From positions 1 to 35,382 of the forward strand of contig PBIQ01000018.1 of the NCBI GenBank assembly GCA_002720485.1: a stretch of DNA of 35,382 nt, read 5' to 3'. Numbering within the stretch: the first letter of the stretch is position 1; every line of letters starts with the position of its first letter. The DNA comes from Acidimicrobiaceae bacterium. Its GTDB lineage: Bacteria > Actinomycetota > Acidimicrobiia > Acidimicrobiales > UBA8592. Shown one piece after another: positions 14,507-22,936 of this stretch. The notes below the pieces were generated by a model. It was not told the origin of the DNA. It saw nothing but the letters and a program-made list of their open reading frames with translations, and ran no database searches. The position numbers and the translations under genes were made by a program.

Positions 14507-15763
14507 ATGGTTAATGGTTCGGTTCGTAGGGCAGGAAATTATCTGACAGCATTCGTGTTACTGGTAGTGGTAGCAATTTTGGCATTACCAGCGTGTAGCT
14601 CTTCAGACGAGAAGTCGAGTTCTTCAGAAATGAGTTCGTCTTCATCATCTGAAGCTTCTTCTCAGGAAACCTCAGAGCAACAATCCAAAGAATCTGCTCA
14701 GGAGGTTTCGGACGAGGGATCCGAAGAAACCACTGAGGGAGCGTCGGAGCAAACATCTGGGAACTCAAATGAGGAATCACCTGAAGAAAGTGGTCAAGTG
14801 AGAGAAACTCTCATCGATATTCTTGCTTCCTCTCTTGCGATAGATAATGAACCGTTTGTTATTTGTGTCGTAGATACAACTCGAGAAAATTTCGGTGGCC
14901 CCTATCAGCGCTTACTTGATGCCATAACATCCGATGCGGACACCCCTAAACTCGATCAAGCCGCTGATGAGGCACTACAAACTTGTGCTTCTGAATTGAC
15001 TGCGGATGAACTTGCACTCCTCGGGGAAGTCGCTGCAGAAGCAGAAGAGGCAGCATCACCTCCTAACGATGCGGTAGAAGAAGACTCCCAGAGTGGTGGT
15101 TCCAGTGATGATAATGGCGCTTCTGGACCCCCACCACCAACCGTAGGAACTTGCGCCACAACAATCGGAGTGGAGTACGTACCTTTTTACGAATTTTCAC
15201 AACAACCCGGTGTTGTCATGGTTGGATATGGAGAAGTTTTGAACCTGTATGAGGAACCAGATGTAAGTTCATCCGTTGTACTTACAATCCCAGCACTGGA
15301 CGAAACTATTGCATATGAGGGGTACTCAAGGAGCATTCCAACAAATTCATGGCCATACAACACTTGGCATTGCATAACCTATAACGGTTTTCATGGGTGG
15401 GTTCCCGACTTTTACGTAAGTATGCTCGCAAGTCCGAGTGCAGCGTGGAGCGGATATGGACTTGTCGGTCTTTTACGCCCAGACTTAGAAAGTTTTGAAC
15501 AGGATGTCGAATCAATATTTGGGGGCGCATGTCCAGAGTATGCAGGCGTAGGAACCCAAATTGTGCTTTCAGACGTTCAAACACGTGCAATCGGTGGTGA
15601 TGTTACTTTTGATATCCGGGGTTGGTGTGACGACTCTGCGAGCGGGATCCGCTTGACACTCACGACGCAAAGATTCCCAAGTCGGCAGGGAAGCTTAGAA
15701 GTCACTAGTGCGGAAATCCGACCATTGTGTATGCGAGGCGTCTCTGGACAGAATTGTGTCTAG
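14507..15763 (+). CDS. Secreted lipoprotein with Ser/Glu-rich linker and SH3-like domain
   Basis: The N-terminus has a basic head, a hydrophobic core and the lipobox LPAC with Cys30, so it should be lipid-anchored outside the membrane. Residues 31-96 are a low-complexity Ser/Glu linker. A globular segment with two Cys (about 98-180) follows, then an acidic linker with a PPPP stretch. About 228-300 look like an SH3b fold (GYGEVLNLYEEPDVSSSVV, HGWVPDFYV). The C-terminal part holds further cysteines, suggesting disulphides. A ribosome site (AGGGG) precedes ATG. It follows the sigma/anti-sigma pair by 85 bases. Function is unknown; cell-wall binding is inferred from the SH3-like part only. Confidence 0.8.
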   Translation: MVNGSVRRAGNYLTAFVLLVVVAILALPACSSSDEKSSSSEMSSSSSSEASSQETSEQQSKESAQEVSDEGSEETTEGASEQTSGNSNEESPEESGQVRETLIDILASSLAIDNEPFVICVVDTTRENFGGPYQRLLDAITSDADTPKLDQAADEALQTCASELTADELALLGEVAAEAEEAASPPNDAVEEDSQSGGSSDDNGASGPPPPTVGTCATTIGVEYVPFYEFSQQPGVVMVGYGEVLNLYEEPDVSSSVVLTIPALDETIAYEGYSRSIPTNSWPYNTWHCITYNGFHGWVPDFYVSMLASPSAAWSGYGLVGLLRPDLESFEQDVESIFGGACPEYAGVGTQIVLSDVQTRAIGGDVTFDIRGWCDDSASGIRLTLTTQRFPSRQGSLEVTSAEIRPLCMRGVSGQNCV

Positions 15764-15857
15764 AAAGCGCTTCAGGTGATATGGAATGAAGGCCTAAACG
15801 CATTCAAATAGATATGGCAGTCTACGAATTTGGTAATTCCCTTCTTTAAGGTGTCAG

Positions 15858-16046
15858 ATGGGCCCTTTTCGCGTCTACGATCAGACCATGGATATTCTTG
15901 CAGCAAATGAATGGCATTGGTGGATTGCCGTCGTCCTCACCCCAGCCACAATTCTTACGGTGCTCGCTGTAATCGGAGGCTATTTATTTAAGGTGGTTAA
16001 GCCGAAATATCCTCCCCGTTATAAAAAACAGACACCGGATATTTAA
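15858..16046 (+). CDS. Small single-span membrane protein, 62 residues
   Basis: One hydrophobic helix (about residues 21-47, with HWWIAVVLTPATILTVLAVI) is followed by a basic tail (KVVKPKYPPRYKKQ), so the C-terminus should be cytoplasmic. AAGGTG stands a few bases before the ATG. It ends two bases before the DUF2342 metalloprotease gene, implying co-expression. No known function. Confidence 0.78.
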   Translation: MGPFRVYDQTMDILAANEWHWWIAVVLTPATILTVLAVIGGYLFKVVKPKYPPRYKKQTPDI

Positions 16047-16048
16047 CG

Positions 16049-17134
16049 GTGCAAGACAATTCGGTTGATTGGGACCTTGCTCGCCGAGTTGCTATTCGAA
16101 TAAGCGAGCGTAGGCCTACTGGTTCTTCATACCATTACGCTACTCTTGCGCCGGATTTTGAACGCTTCACGGCGCAGGCAGAGCAGTTAGTTGCAGAGGA
16201 AACAGGACTTTATTCACATATGGGAGAGGCGAGAGGACGAGTAGCGGACCGACCGATGTGGATTGAGGCAAATATCGATTCCTTTCAAAGGCTTCTCCGG
16301 CCGCTAGCGGGAAAACTCGCCAACAAAGAAAGATCTTTTCTTGGAGAGTTTGGTAACAAGGCGAGTGGAGCGGAGATGGGTATGCTCCTCGGGTGGATGT
16401 CAGGTCGCGTCTTGGGTCAATATGATCTTCTCATTGTTGAAGATGAGAATCCAGAAGATCAGGACATGGTCTATTACGTTGGACCGAATGTCTTAGCATT
16501 GGAAAGTAAGTATAGATTTCCCCCTGAGGAATTCCGACTGTGGTTAGCTCTTCATGAATGCACTCATCGTGCTCAATTCACTGGCGTTCCTTGGCTACGA
16601 GACCATTTTCTTGGACTGGTCAATCAAACTCTTGACACAGTTGACCCTGACCCGGAAATTCTAAAAGAGGCAGTTAAACGTATTGTGGAAGCGAAGAAAA
16701 ATGGCGAAGACCCATTTGCCGAAGGTGGTATCCCGAATCTTCTTACCACTCCTAAACAGCGAGAAACGATCAGTCAAATTTCAGGAATGATGAGTCTCCT
16801 TGAAGGGCATGGTGATGTCACTATGGATCGCGCTGGGGCAGTTCACATTCCAAGTGCTAGTTACTTTGCTAAAACTCTTCGAGATCGCCGCAATTCTGCA
16901 AAAGGATTTACCAGAATCTTCCAGAAAATTATCGGCCTTGAAGCAAAGCTAAACCAGTATCAGGCTGGGGAAGCTTTTATTTCCGCCGTTGAGAGTGCCG
17001 GAGGCCAAGAACTTCTCAATCGTGCATGGGAAAGGCCAGCGAATCTCCCCTCTATGGAGGAAATTCAACTCCCTGAACTTTGGATTAGCCGCATAAAGGA
17101 AAATCCAGAACAAGCTAGCTCAATTGAACCTTAA
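16049..17134 (+). CDS. Zinc-dependent metalloprotease-like protein (DUF2342, F420-associated family)
   Basis: A 361-residue member of the actinobacterial DUF2342 family, annotated as zinc-dependent metalloprotease or coenzyme-F420-biosynthesis-associated protein; its biological role is unproven. The zinc motif is seen in ALHECTHRAQF (H-E-x-x-H), and a second conserved segment LLEGHGDVTMD supplies a likely further metal ligand. The N-terminal half is helical, with WIEANIDSFQRLLRPL. GTG start, two bases after the small membrane gene. tilS and hpt follow, the order commonly seen in this phylum. Confidence 0.9.
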   Translation: MQDNSVDWDLARRVAIRISERRPTGSSYHYATLAPDFERFTAQAEQLVAEETGLYSHMGEARGRVADRPMWIEANIDSFQRLLRPLAGKLANKERSFLGEFGNKASGAEMGMLLGWMSGRVLGQYDLLIVEDENPEDQDMVYYVGPNVLALESKYRFPPEEFRLWLALHECTHRAQFTGVPWLRDHFLGLVNQTLDTVDPDPEILKEAVKRIVEAKKNGEDPFAEGGIPNLLTTPKQRETISQISGMMSLLEGHGDVTMDRAGAVHIPSASYFAKTLRDRRNSAKGFTRIFQKIIGLEAKLNQYQAGEAFISAVESAGGQELLNRAWERPANLPSMEEIQLPELWISRIKENPEQASSIEP

Positions 17135-17147
17135 TCTGGAGGTTTAA

Positions 17148-17168
17148 GTGAAACTAAGAAAAAATTGA
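17148..17168 (+). promoter_or_regulatory. Six-codon mini-ORF with strong ribosome site just before tilS
   Basis: GGAGGT (17138-17143) is followed by a GTG-started ORF encoding six residues that stops at 17168, one base before the GTG of tilS. tilS itself has no ribosome site of its own. Ribosomes may load on the mini-ORF and reinitiate on tilS. It is observed geometry; function is inferred. Confidence 0.35.
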
Positions 17169-17169
17169 A

Positions 17170-18048
17170 GTGAAAGACATAATTCAATCTCTACTCGAAC
17201 GTTGTTCTTTCCCTGACGGGCCAGTTGATTGTGCTGTTTCAGGTGGAGCAGATTCAATGGCGTTACTAGCTTTAGCTTCATCAGCGGGACTAGAAGTTAC
17301 TGCTATTCACGTTGATCATGGAATCCGAGAAGGATCCGGTGATGAAGCTGAGGCTGTTGCTGCTGCTGCTGAACGATTTGGCGCTCAATTCGAATCTCGA
17401 TCTGTCACTGTTGATACTGGACCTAATCTTGAAGAACGGGCAAGGCAAGCCAGATACAGTGTTCTTCCTGAGAATGTCTTAACTGGACATACTGCAGATG
17501 ACCAAGCAGAAACGATTCTGCTAGCTCTTATTCGGGGAAGTGCTTGGCAAGGCATGGGCGGGATAATGCCAACAACCAATAGGCCGTTACTTCAGCTACG
17601 CCGTTCAGAAAGAGAACACTTATGCTCATCTTTGGGAATTACAACAATTACTGATCCAAGTAATATGGACCCACAATTTCGCCGTAATCGAATACGGCAT
17701 GAACTCCTACCGCTACTTTGTGATATTGCAGACCGAGATCTAGTCCCTGTTCTCGTTCGACAAGCAGAATTATTTCGGGATGGAAGTAAGTTTATTTCAG
17801 AAGAAGCACAAAAAATCGACCCAACTAACACCAGAGAATTGGAGAGTGTTCCAAGAATCATCTCAAGAGAAGCTATCCGGAACTGGATTTGGGAAACACG
17901 CGGCGATGACCACCCACCAGATTTGGCAACAATTGATCGTGTTCTTGATGTTGCCTACCTTGAGTCAATCGCAACAGATGTTGGCAAAGGTTGGAGAGTA
18001 GCTCGAACAGATAGGGTGCTACGAATTGAGAAACCTGATGCAGTATGA
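17170..18048 (+). CDS. tilS: tRNA(Ile)-lysidine synthase
   Basis: Converts C34 of the CAU-anticodon tRNA-Ile to lysidine using ATP, so that it reads AUA. The PP-loop motif CAVSGGADSMALLALA is at about 21-37, followed by IHVDHGIREGS and the GHTADDQAETILLALIRGS segment, all diagnostic. NRIRHELLPLL is the tRNA-binding helix. At 292 residues it lacks the long C-terminal domains of E. coli TilS, as in other short actinobacterial versions. GTG is the only in-frame start after an upstream TAA at 17155. It is preceded by a mini-ORF. Confidence 0.93.
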   Translation: MKDIIQSLLERCSFPDGPVDCAVSGGADSMALLALASSAGLEVTAIHVDHGIREGSGDEAEAVAAAAERFGAQFESRSVTVDTGPNLEERARQARYSVLPENVLTGHTADDQAETILLALIRGSAWQGMGGIMPTTNRPLLQLRRSEREHLCSSLGITTITDPSNMDPQFRRNRIRHELLPLLCDIADRDLVPVLVRQAELFRDGSKFISEEAQKIDPTNTRELESVPRIISREAIRNWIWETRGDDHPPDLATIDRVLDVAYLESIATDVGKGWRVARTDRVLRIEKPDAV

Positions 18049-18092
18049 AACGATGCATTCATGAGGTTCTTTTTTAAAGTAGTTACGTCAGT

Positions 18093-18629
18093 ATGACTGA
18101 AGAGTTAAAGCCACCAGGAGAAATCCTTCTCTCAAGAGATGAGATTCATAACCGGATTCAAGAACTAGGCCAGCAGATCACCGAGGACTATCAGGGCCGG
18201 TCTCCGCTTCTTATTTGTGTTCTAAAAGGAGCTTTCATCTATATGGCTGATTTAGCCAGAGCTATTGATTTGCCCGTTGAGTTTGATTTTATGGCTGTTT
18301 CTTCATACGGGAATGCGACAAAAACAAGTGGCGTTGTTCGAATCGTTAAAGATCTTGACATAGAGCTCACGGGTCGCGATGTGATCGTTGTTGAGGACAT
18401 TATTGATAGCGGACTGACACTAAATTATCTCCGAAAAATATTAAACTCCCGCAATCCAGCGTCGCTTGAAGTATGCGCTCTTCTAGTTCGCTCAGGAAGA
18501 CAAGAAGGAGATTTGGGGCTTAGATATATCGGGTTTGAAATCCCTCCAGATTTTGTTGTGGGTTATGGGCTTGATGTTGCACAGCGTTACCGGAACCTAT
18601 CTGATTTATGGAGCTACGACCAAAGTTAA
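18093..18629 (+). CDS. hpt: Hypoxanthine phosphoribosyltransferase
   Basis: Salvages hypoxanthine and guanine to IMP and GMP using PRPP. In 178 residues, the PRPP motif VIVVEDIIDSGLTLNYL is at about 110-126, the flexible-loop segment VSSYGNATKTSGVV is at about 70-83 and the purine-site GFEIPPDFVVGYGLD near 150. It follows tilS by 44 bases in the usual actinobacterial order; the ftsH that commonly follows is not here. Confidence 0.95.
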   Translation: MTEELKPPGEILLSRDEIHNRIQELGQQITEDYQGRSPLLICVLKGAFIYMADLARAIDLPVEFDFMAVSSYGNATKTSGVVRIVKDLDIELTGRDVIVVEDIIDSGLTLNYLRKILNSRNPASLEVCALLVRSGRQEGDLGLRYIGFEIPPDFVVGYGLDVAQRYRNLSDLWSYDQS

Positions 18630-18735
18630 AGGTTGCCGCCAGAAAGTTAATTTAGAAAATCTTTCGGAAACCTTCACATTGGAGCAGGGAACAACACTAA
18701 GCTCCGCCTAGTACTAAATTTTCTTTGGAGTTCTT

Positions 18736-19350
18736 TTGGCATTAATGAATATGAGAGGCAAATGGGCAGAAGGGATTATGCCCCGAAACCTCATCTGGAT
18801 CGTAAAAGACCGACTCGCCGTTTGTGAGCGACCTGGAGGGTACGGGCCGCAACATCGCAAAGTCAGGCGTATCGAGGAATTAATTTGGATCAGGAGAAAC
18901 GACTTTAAGCGGGTTATCTCGATTATTCCCGCTGCGCATAACCTTCACAATTACGAAGAATTCGATATTGATTATGTGCATCGTCCAATTGCAATAGGCG
19001 ATCACTTACATGAAGTACTTGGAGTTTTATATGTTGATTTAAATAAACTCATTGCCCATGGTGAACGCCTTCTCATGCACCATGAGGATGTCGGTGACGA
19101 TATTGGCGGAACTATGGCTGGGTATCTCGTATGGAACGGCTTCGTTGATACTCCTCATCGAGCGGTAACAGTCATTGAAAGAATGATTAACAGGGTTATC
19201 GGTACGCACGGGAGGGAAATTGTTTCTGCGGCAATGGAACTACCTTCACCTGAAGAGCTTACCCCTGATGAAGAAGCAGAATCGATAATAGAAGATGAGA
19301 GCCCTCAATTTCAAGAGAGCTCAGACTTTGAAGAAATAACTTCTGAATAG
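18736..19350 (+). CDS. Dual-specificity-phosphatase-like protein lacking catalytic Cys and Arg
   Basis: A 204-residue protein whose middle recalls the dual-specificity phosphatase fold: a first strand with basic loop, an FKRVISIIPAAHN strand, and a P-loop-like turn LLMHHEDVGDDIGGTMAGYL followed by a helix. Aligned with the HCxxGxxR signature, Cys becomes His, Gly becomes Val and Arg becomes Asp, so it should not be an active phosphatase. The C-terminal 35 residues are acidic and probably disordered. The TTG start has GGAG five bases upstream; ATG at 18745 or 18751 are alternatives. It precedes folK by ten bases. The fold assignment is inference. Confidence 0.7.
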   Translation: MALMNMRGKWAEGIMPRNLIWIVKDRLAVCERPGGYGPQHRKVRRIEELIWIRRNDFKRVISIIPAAHNLHNYEEFDIDYVHRPIAIGDHLHEVLGVLYVDLNKLIAHGERLLMHHEDVGDDIGGTMAGYLVWNGFVDTPHRAVTVIERMINRVIGTHGREIVSAAMELPSPEELTPDEEAESIIEDESPQFQESSDFEEITSE

Positions 19351-19360
19351 AGGTACCTTC

Positions 19361-19807
19361 ATGCCTCAAGCATTTCTTGGACTCGGATCCAATATTGGAG
19401 ATCGAATGAAATACCTTCAGGAAGCCGTCGAAGAAATCCCCGACCTTGTTGGCGTTTCTGGAGTATACGAAACCGATCCTATAGGTGGCCCAGACCAAAG
19501 CACGTTTTTAAATATTGTGGTTGAACTCGAAACAGGTCTTAATCCACGAGAACTCCTCAAGCTCGCCCAAACATTAGAGGAGAAAGCTGATAGGCGCAGA
19601 GAGATTCGCTGGGGCCCTCGTACTTTAGACGTCGACGTCTTATGGATTGAAGGACATGAGGTTAATGACCCTGACCTTCAAGTTCCCCACCCACGGATGA
19701 GAGACAGAGCGTTTGTCATGGTCCCGTTAGGAGAATTAGAGCCAGCTTTTCTAACTGATTGGACTGATCCAGAAGAGGGCAAAGTCAACAGGATTGCAGA
19801 TTGGTGA
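19361..19807 (+). CDS. folK: 2-amino-4-hydroxy-6-hydroxymethyldihydropteridine pyrophosphokinase
   Basis: Transfers pyrophosphate from ATP to the pterin in folate synthesis. In 148 residues, AFLGLGSNIGDR opens the protein, GPDQSTFLNIVVELET is the middle strand, and RWGPRTLDVDVLWI holds the metal-binding DVD; HPRMRDRAFVMVPLGEL is the conserved end. AGAGG precedes the ATG by seven bases. Other folate genes are not next to it; folB and a DHPS-like gene lie 13 kb away. Confidence 0.96.
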   Translation: MPQAFLGLGSNIGDRMKYLQEAVEEIPDLVGVSGVYETDPIGGPDQSTFLNIVVELETGLNPRELLKLAQTLEEKADRRREIRWGPRTLDVDVLWIEGHEVNDPDLQVPHPRMRDRAFVMVPLGELEPAFLTDWTDPEEGKVNRIADW

Positions 19808-19810
19808 TAC

Positions 19811-20545
19811 GTGCGTGTACGAATCGTAGGACCCGGTAGGGCAGGTTTAAGTTTCTCGAAAGCTTTCACAAAGATCGGGTGGGAAGTACTTGGACATCTA
19901 GGGAAAAACGACGATGTTTCGAACGCCGCCGAAGAAGTTGATATGGTTCTCATAGCTGTTCCAGACCAGAAAATACAAGACATCGCCGAGCAAATAACGG
20001 CTAATGACTCCGCAGTTATCGTTCACATATCCGGGTCACTTACTTTAGATGCTTTAGGTCAACATAAACGGATTGCATCTTGTCATCCTCTTCTCTCTTT
20101 GCCCAACCCATCAGTGGGAGAGAAAAGGCTTCTTGATAAAGCATGGTTCGCCGTTGCTGGTGATCCGATTTCTATTGAAATTGTTCAAGCTTTCGGCGGT
20201 TACCATTTCCACGTTCCTGATGAGAAGAGAGCCGCCTATCACGCTGGAGCCTGTGTTGCTGCAAATCATTTAGTTGTTCTTCTCGCACAAGTTGAACGTA
20301 TATGTGAAGCAGTAGGCGCACCCTTCGAAGCGTATGAGAACCTTATCCAAGGAACCGTAGAATCGGTTTCAACGTTAGGGTCAAAAAAATCGCTAACAGG
20401 ACCCGCAGCGAGAGGAGATATCTCAACAATCCAATCTCACTTAGATGCCCTTCCCGAAACTGAAAAATCTCTATACCGTTACCTTTCTGAAGCAGCACGA
20501 GAATTTGCAACTGAAGGAACCAAATCAGAGAATAAGAACACATGA
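19811..20545 (+). CDS. Rossmann-fold protein with DUF2520 domain, panC-linked
   Basis: N-terminal NAD(P)-binding fold (about 1-110) with GPGRAGLSFSKAF replacing the classical GxGxxG, a VLIAVPDQKI segment, and HISGSLTLDAL. The C-terminal DUF2520 helical domain (about 120-240) holds YHAGACVAANHLVVLLAQ. The layout is that of a ketopantoate-reductase-like 3-hydroxyacid dehydrogenase. The four-base overlap with panC suggests that it works in pantothenate synthesis, possibly as the ketopantoate reductase; that function is inferred from context. GTG start, three bases after the folK stop. Confidence 0.85.
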   Translation: MRVRIVGPGRAGLSFSKAFTKIGWEVLGHLGKNDDVSNAAEEVDMVLIAVPDQKIQDIAEQITANDSAVIVHISGSLTLDALGQHKRIASCHPLLSLPNPSVGEKRLLDKAWFAVAGDPISIEIVQAFGGYHFHVPDEKRAAYHAGACVAANHLVVLLAQVERICEAVGAPFEAYENLIQGTVESVSTLGSKKSLTGPAARGDISTIQSHLDALPETEKSLYRYLSEAAREFATEGTKSENKNT

Positions 20546-21396
20546 AATTAATTACACAAATAGCTGAGATGCATGAATTCGTTGATGCATGCAGGACGAA
20601 AAAGGAAACAGTTGGACTAGTACCAACTATGGGCTTTCTTCACCAAGGTCACATATCCCTGATGGAACGCGCAATAAGAGAAAATGATAAAACGATAGTG
20701 ACCATCTTTGTAAACCCTCTCCAATTTGCCGAAGGAGAAGACCTGTCGAGTTACCCACGTGACCTTGAACAGGATACAAGCCAATGTGAAGCTACAGGTG
20801 TCGACCTTCTCTTCACGCCATCTCCTGAAGAAATGTACTCGCAGCCTATTTTGACTGCCGTCCACATTGACTCGATGACGAGCAATATGGAAGGCGCATC
20901 GCGTCCAACTCATTTCTCCGGAGTAGCAACAGTAGTGGCAAAACTTTTCAATATTGCCGGTCCATGCAGCGCTTATTTCGGCGAAAAGGACTGGCAACAA
21001 TTACAAATCATTACAAAAATGGCGCATGACCTTTCCTTTAGGGTCAACGTCTACGGATGTCCAACAGTACGGCACTCCGATGGACTGGCTCTTTCAAGCA
21101 GAAACGCATATTTAACACCTGAAGAACGCACATCAGCCACAGTACTTTCACGCTCTCTGCAAAAGGCTTCAGAAACCGTGCAAGCTGGCGAGACAACAGC
21201 TTCAGCAATTAGGGCTCAAATCGATGATCAAATTGCAACTGAACCGCTAGTAGAACTCGATTATGTTGAAATAGTCGAAGGCAACACTCTAAATAGCATT
21301 GATCAAATCAGTCAAGGGTCAAGAATACTCGTAGCTGCAAAAATCGGGAAAGCGAGACTCATCGACAATGTCGATCCATATTGTGGCATTACATAA
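20542..21396 (+). CDS. panC: Pantothenate synthetase
   Basis: Condenses pantoate and beta-alanine with ATP to pantothenate, the CoA precursor. In 284 residues, VPTMGFLHQGHISLMERA carries the HxGH nucleotide motif, FVNPLQF and DLSSYPRDLEQD follow, and FGEKDWQQLQII and RHSDGLALSSRNAYL are further family signatures. It overlaps the DUF2520 gene by four bases (ATGA). panB, panD and panE are not in the window. Confidence 0.96.
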   Translation: MKLITQIAEMHEFVDACRTKKETVGLVPTMGFLHQGHISLMERAIRENDKTIVTIFVNPLQFAEGEDLSSYPRDLEQDTSQCEATGVDLLFTPSPEEMYSQPILTAVHIDSMTSNMEGASRPTHFSGVATVVAKLFNIAGPCSAYFGEKDWQQLQIITKMAHDLSFRVNVYGCPTVRHSDGLALSSRNAYLTPEERTSATVLSRSLQKASETVQAGETTASAIRAQIDDQIATEPLVELDYVEIVEGNTLNSIDQISQGSRILVAAKIGKARLIDNVDPYCGIT

Positions 21397-21489
21397 ATGA
21401 TCCACCTATCTATGAAATTGCTTTCTAAAACAAAGAGAATTAATGAATTCCCAGCAATGTGCCTCAACGCCTGCGACACTTAATCTCAT

Positions 21490-22935
21490 ATGGAACTACC
21501 GTATCAATTCACCACTACCGCCACCACAAATGAAATACGTAGTGAGTACGCTTCGTTAGAAGAAGGCACCAGTTCAGGAAAAACCGTAACTATTGCCGGA
21601 AGACTGATGTTGCGACGAGTACAGGGAAAGGTTGCTTTCGGAGACTTACAAGACATGACTGGCCGGATTCAACTCTTTGCCCCCGCAAAAGTAACCCCTG
21701 AATATGACTCATTCACAAGCCTCAATATTGGAGATTGGATTGGAGTCACGGGCGAGATCATGAAGACAAAGAGGGGTGAACTATCAGTAAAAGTAGAACA
21801 ATGGATAGTTCTAGCGTCAGCAGCTAGGCCATTCCCCGACAAATGGCATGGTATCACTGACCCAGATTTACGCTACCGACAAAGATACGTGGATCTATGG
21901 GTAACCGAAGAAGCGCGTGAAAATTTTCAGATGAGAAGCAACATGCTTTCACTTACCCGTCGATGGTTAGAGGATAAAGGTTTTCTAGAGGTAGAAACTC
22001 CTGTCTTCCATCCTATTCCTGGTGGCGCGCTAGCTCGACCTTTTTCAACGCATCATAATGCGCTAGATACGGAACTCTACCTACGTATTGCCCCCGAACT
22101 GTATTTAAAACGACTGATTGTAGGAGGCTTTGAGAAAGTCTTTGAAATAGCTCGGGTATTTAGGAATGAAGGGATCTCTTCTCGGCATAACCCAGAATTC
22201 ACAATGCTCGAGCTGTACCAGGCTTATGCTGATTGGAATGACATCATGGAGTTAGCAGAAAATCTTATTGAGCATCTTGCTGTAGAGCTCATGGGTACAG
22301 CTCATATCTCATATGGCGGGAAGGAAATTGACTTAACTTCCCCCTGGAGAAGAGCCACACTTGTCGATTTGATTGAAGAACATGCAGGGTTAAACGTATC
22401 TCTTGATACACCGTTAGGTGACCTTCAAACTATCTGCGACACGCTAGATATTGAAGTCTTACCCTCTTGGGGAGCTGGTAAATTACTTCTCGAAATATAC
22501 GAAAAAACAGTCGAACCAAATTTATGGGGACCTTGCTTCGTCACAGAGTATCCAAGTGAAGTCTCACCCCTCTCAAGAGAGCATCGCCAGAAACCTGGTT
22601 ATACCGAAAGATTTGAAGCAATTATTGCAGGTAGAGAGATACTAAATGGATTTTCTGAACTCGTTGATCCTCAGGAACAGCAGCAGCGATTTGAAGAACA
22701 ATTAGCACAAAACAAAGCAGGAGACGAGGAGGCAATGGTTGTCGACTCCGATTACATCCGTGCGTTAGAGTACGGACTTCCTCCCACAGGTGGCATCGGC
22801 ATAGGAATCGACCGGCTGATCATGCTGCTAGCTGATGTTCAAACAATCCGTGACGTAATACTCTTCCCTACCCTTCGGCCAGAGCCGCAAACCAGCGACT
22901 CAGAATCACCAGAAGACCAAGACTTATCTAGTTAG
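21490..22935 (+). CDS. lysS: Lysyl-tRNA synthetase, class II
   Basis: Charges tRNA-Lys. The 481 residues have an N-terminal OB-fold (about 30-140, with VTIAGRLMLRRVQGKVAFGDLQD) and the class II catalytic domain with motif 1 around LSLTRRWLEDKGFLEVETPV, motif 2 VFEIARVFRNEGIS and HNPEFTMLELYQAYAD, and motif 3 GIGIGIDRLIMLL. It has a short acidic tail. It is convergent with the polyprenyl synthase gene, with one base between the two stop codons and no terminator visible, so the 3' ends of the two transcripts must overlap. Confidence 0.96.
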   Translation: MELPYQFTTTATTNEIRSEYASLEEGTSSGKTVTIAGRLMLRRVQGKVAFGDLQDMTGRIQLFAPAKVTPEYDSFTSLNIGDWIGVTGEIMKTKRGELSVKVEQWIVLASAARPFPDKWHGITDPDLRYRQRYVDLWVTEEARENFQMRSNMLSLTRRWLEDKGFLEVETPVFHPIPGGALARPFSTHHNALDTELYLRIAPELYLKRLIVGGFEKVFEIARVFRNEGISSRHNPEFTMLELYQAYADWNDIMELAENLIEHLAVELMGTAHISYGGKEIDLTSPWRRATLVDLIEEHAGLNVSLDTPLGDLQTICDTLDIEVLPSWGAGKLLLEIYEKTVEPNLWGPCFVTEYPSEVSPLSREHRQKPGYTERFEAIIAGREILNGFSELVDPQEQQQRFEEQLAQNKAGDEEAMVVDSDYIRALEYGLPPTGGIGIGIDRLIMLLADVQTIRDVILFPTLRPEPQTSDSESPEDQDLSS

Positions 22936-22936
22936 T

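Noticed and set aside
15306-15590. Minus-strand ORF in the lipoprotein gene
   Set aside because: It is an antisense shadow; the plus-strand protein has a signal peptide, lipobox and domain structure.
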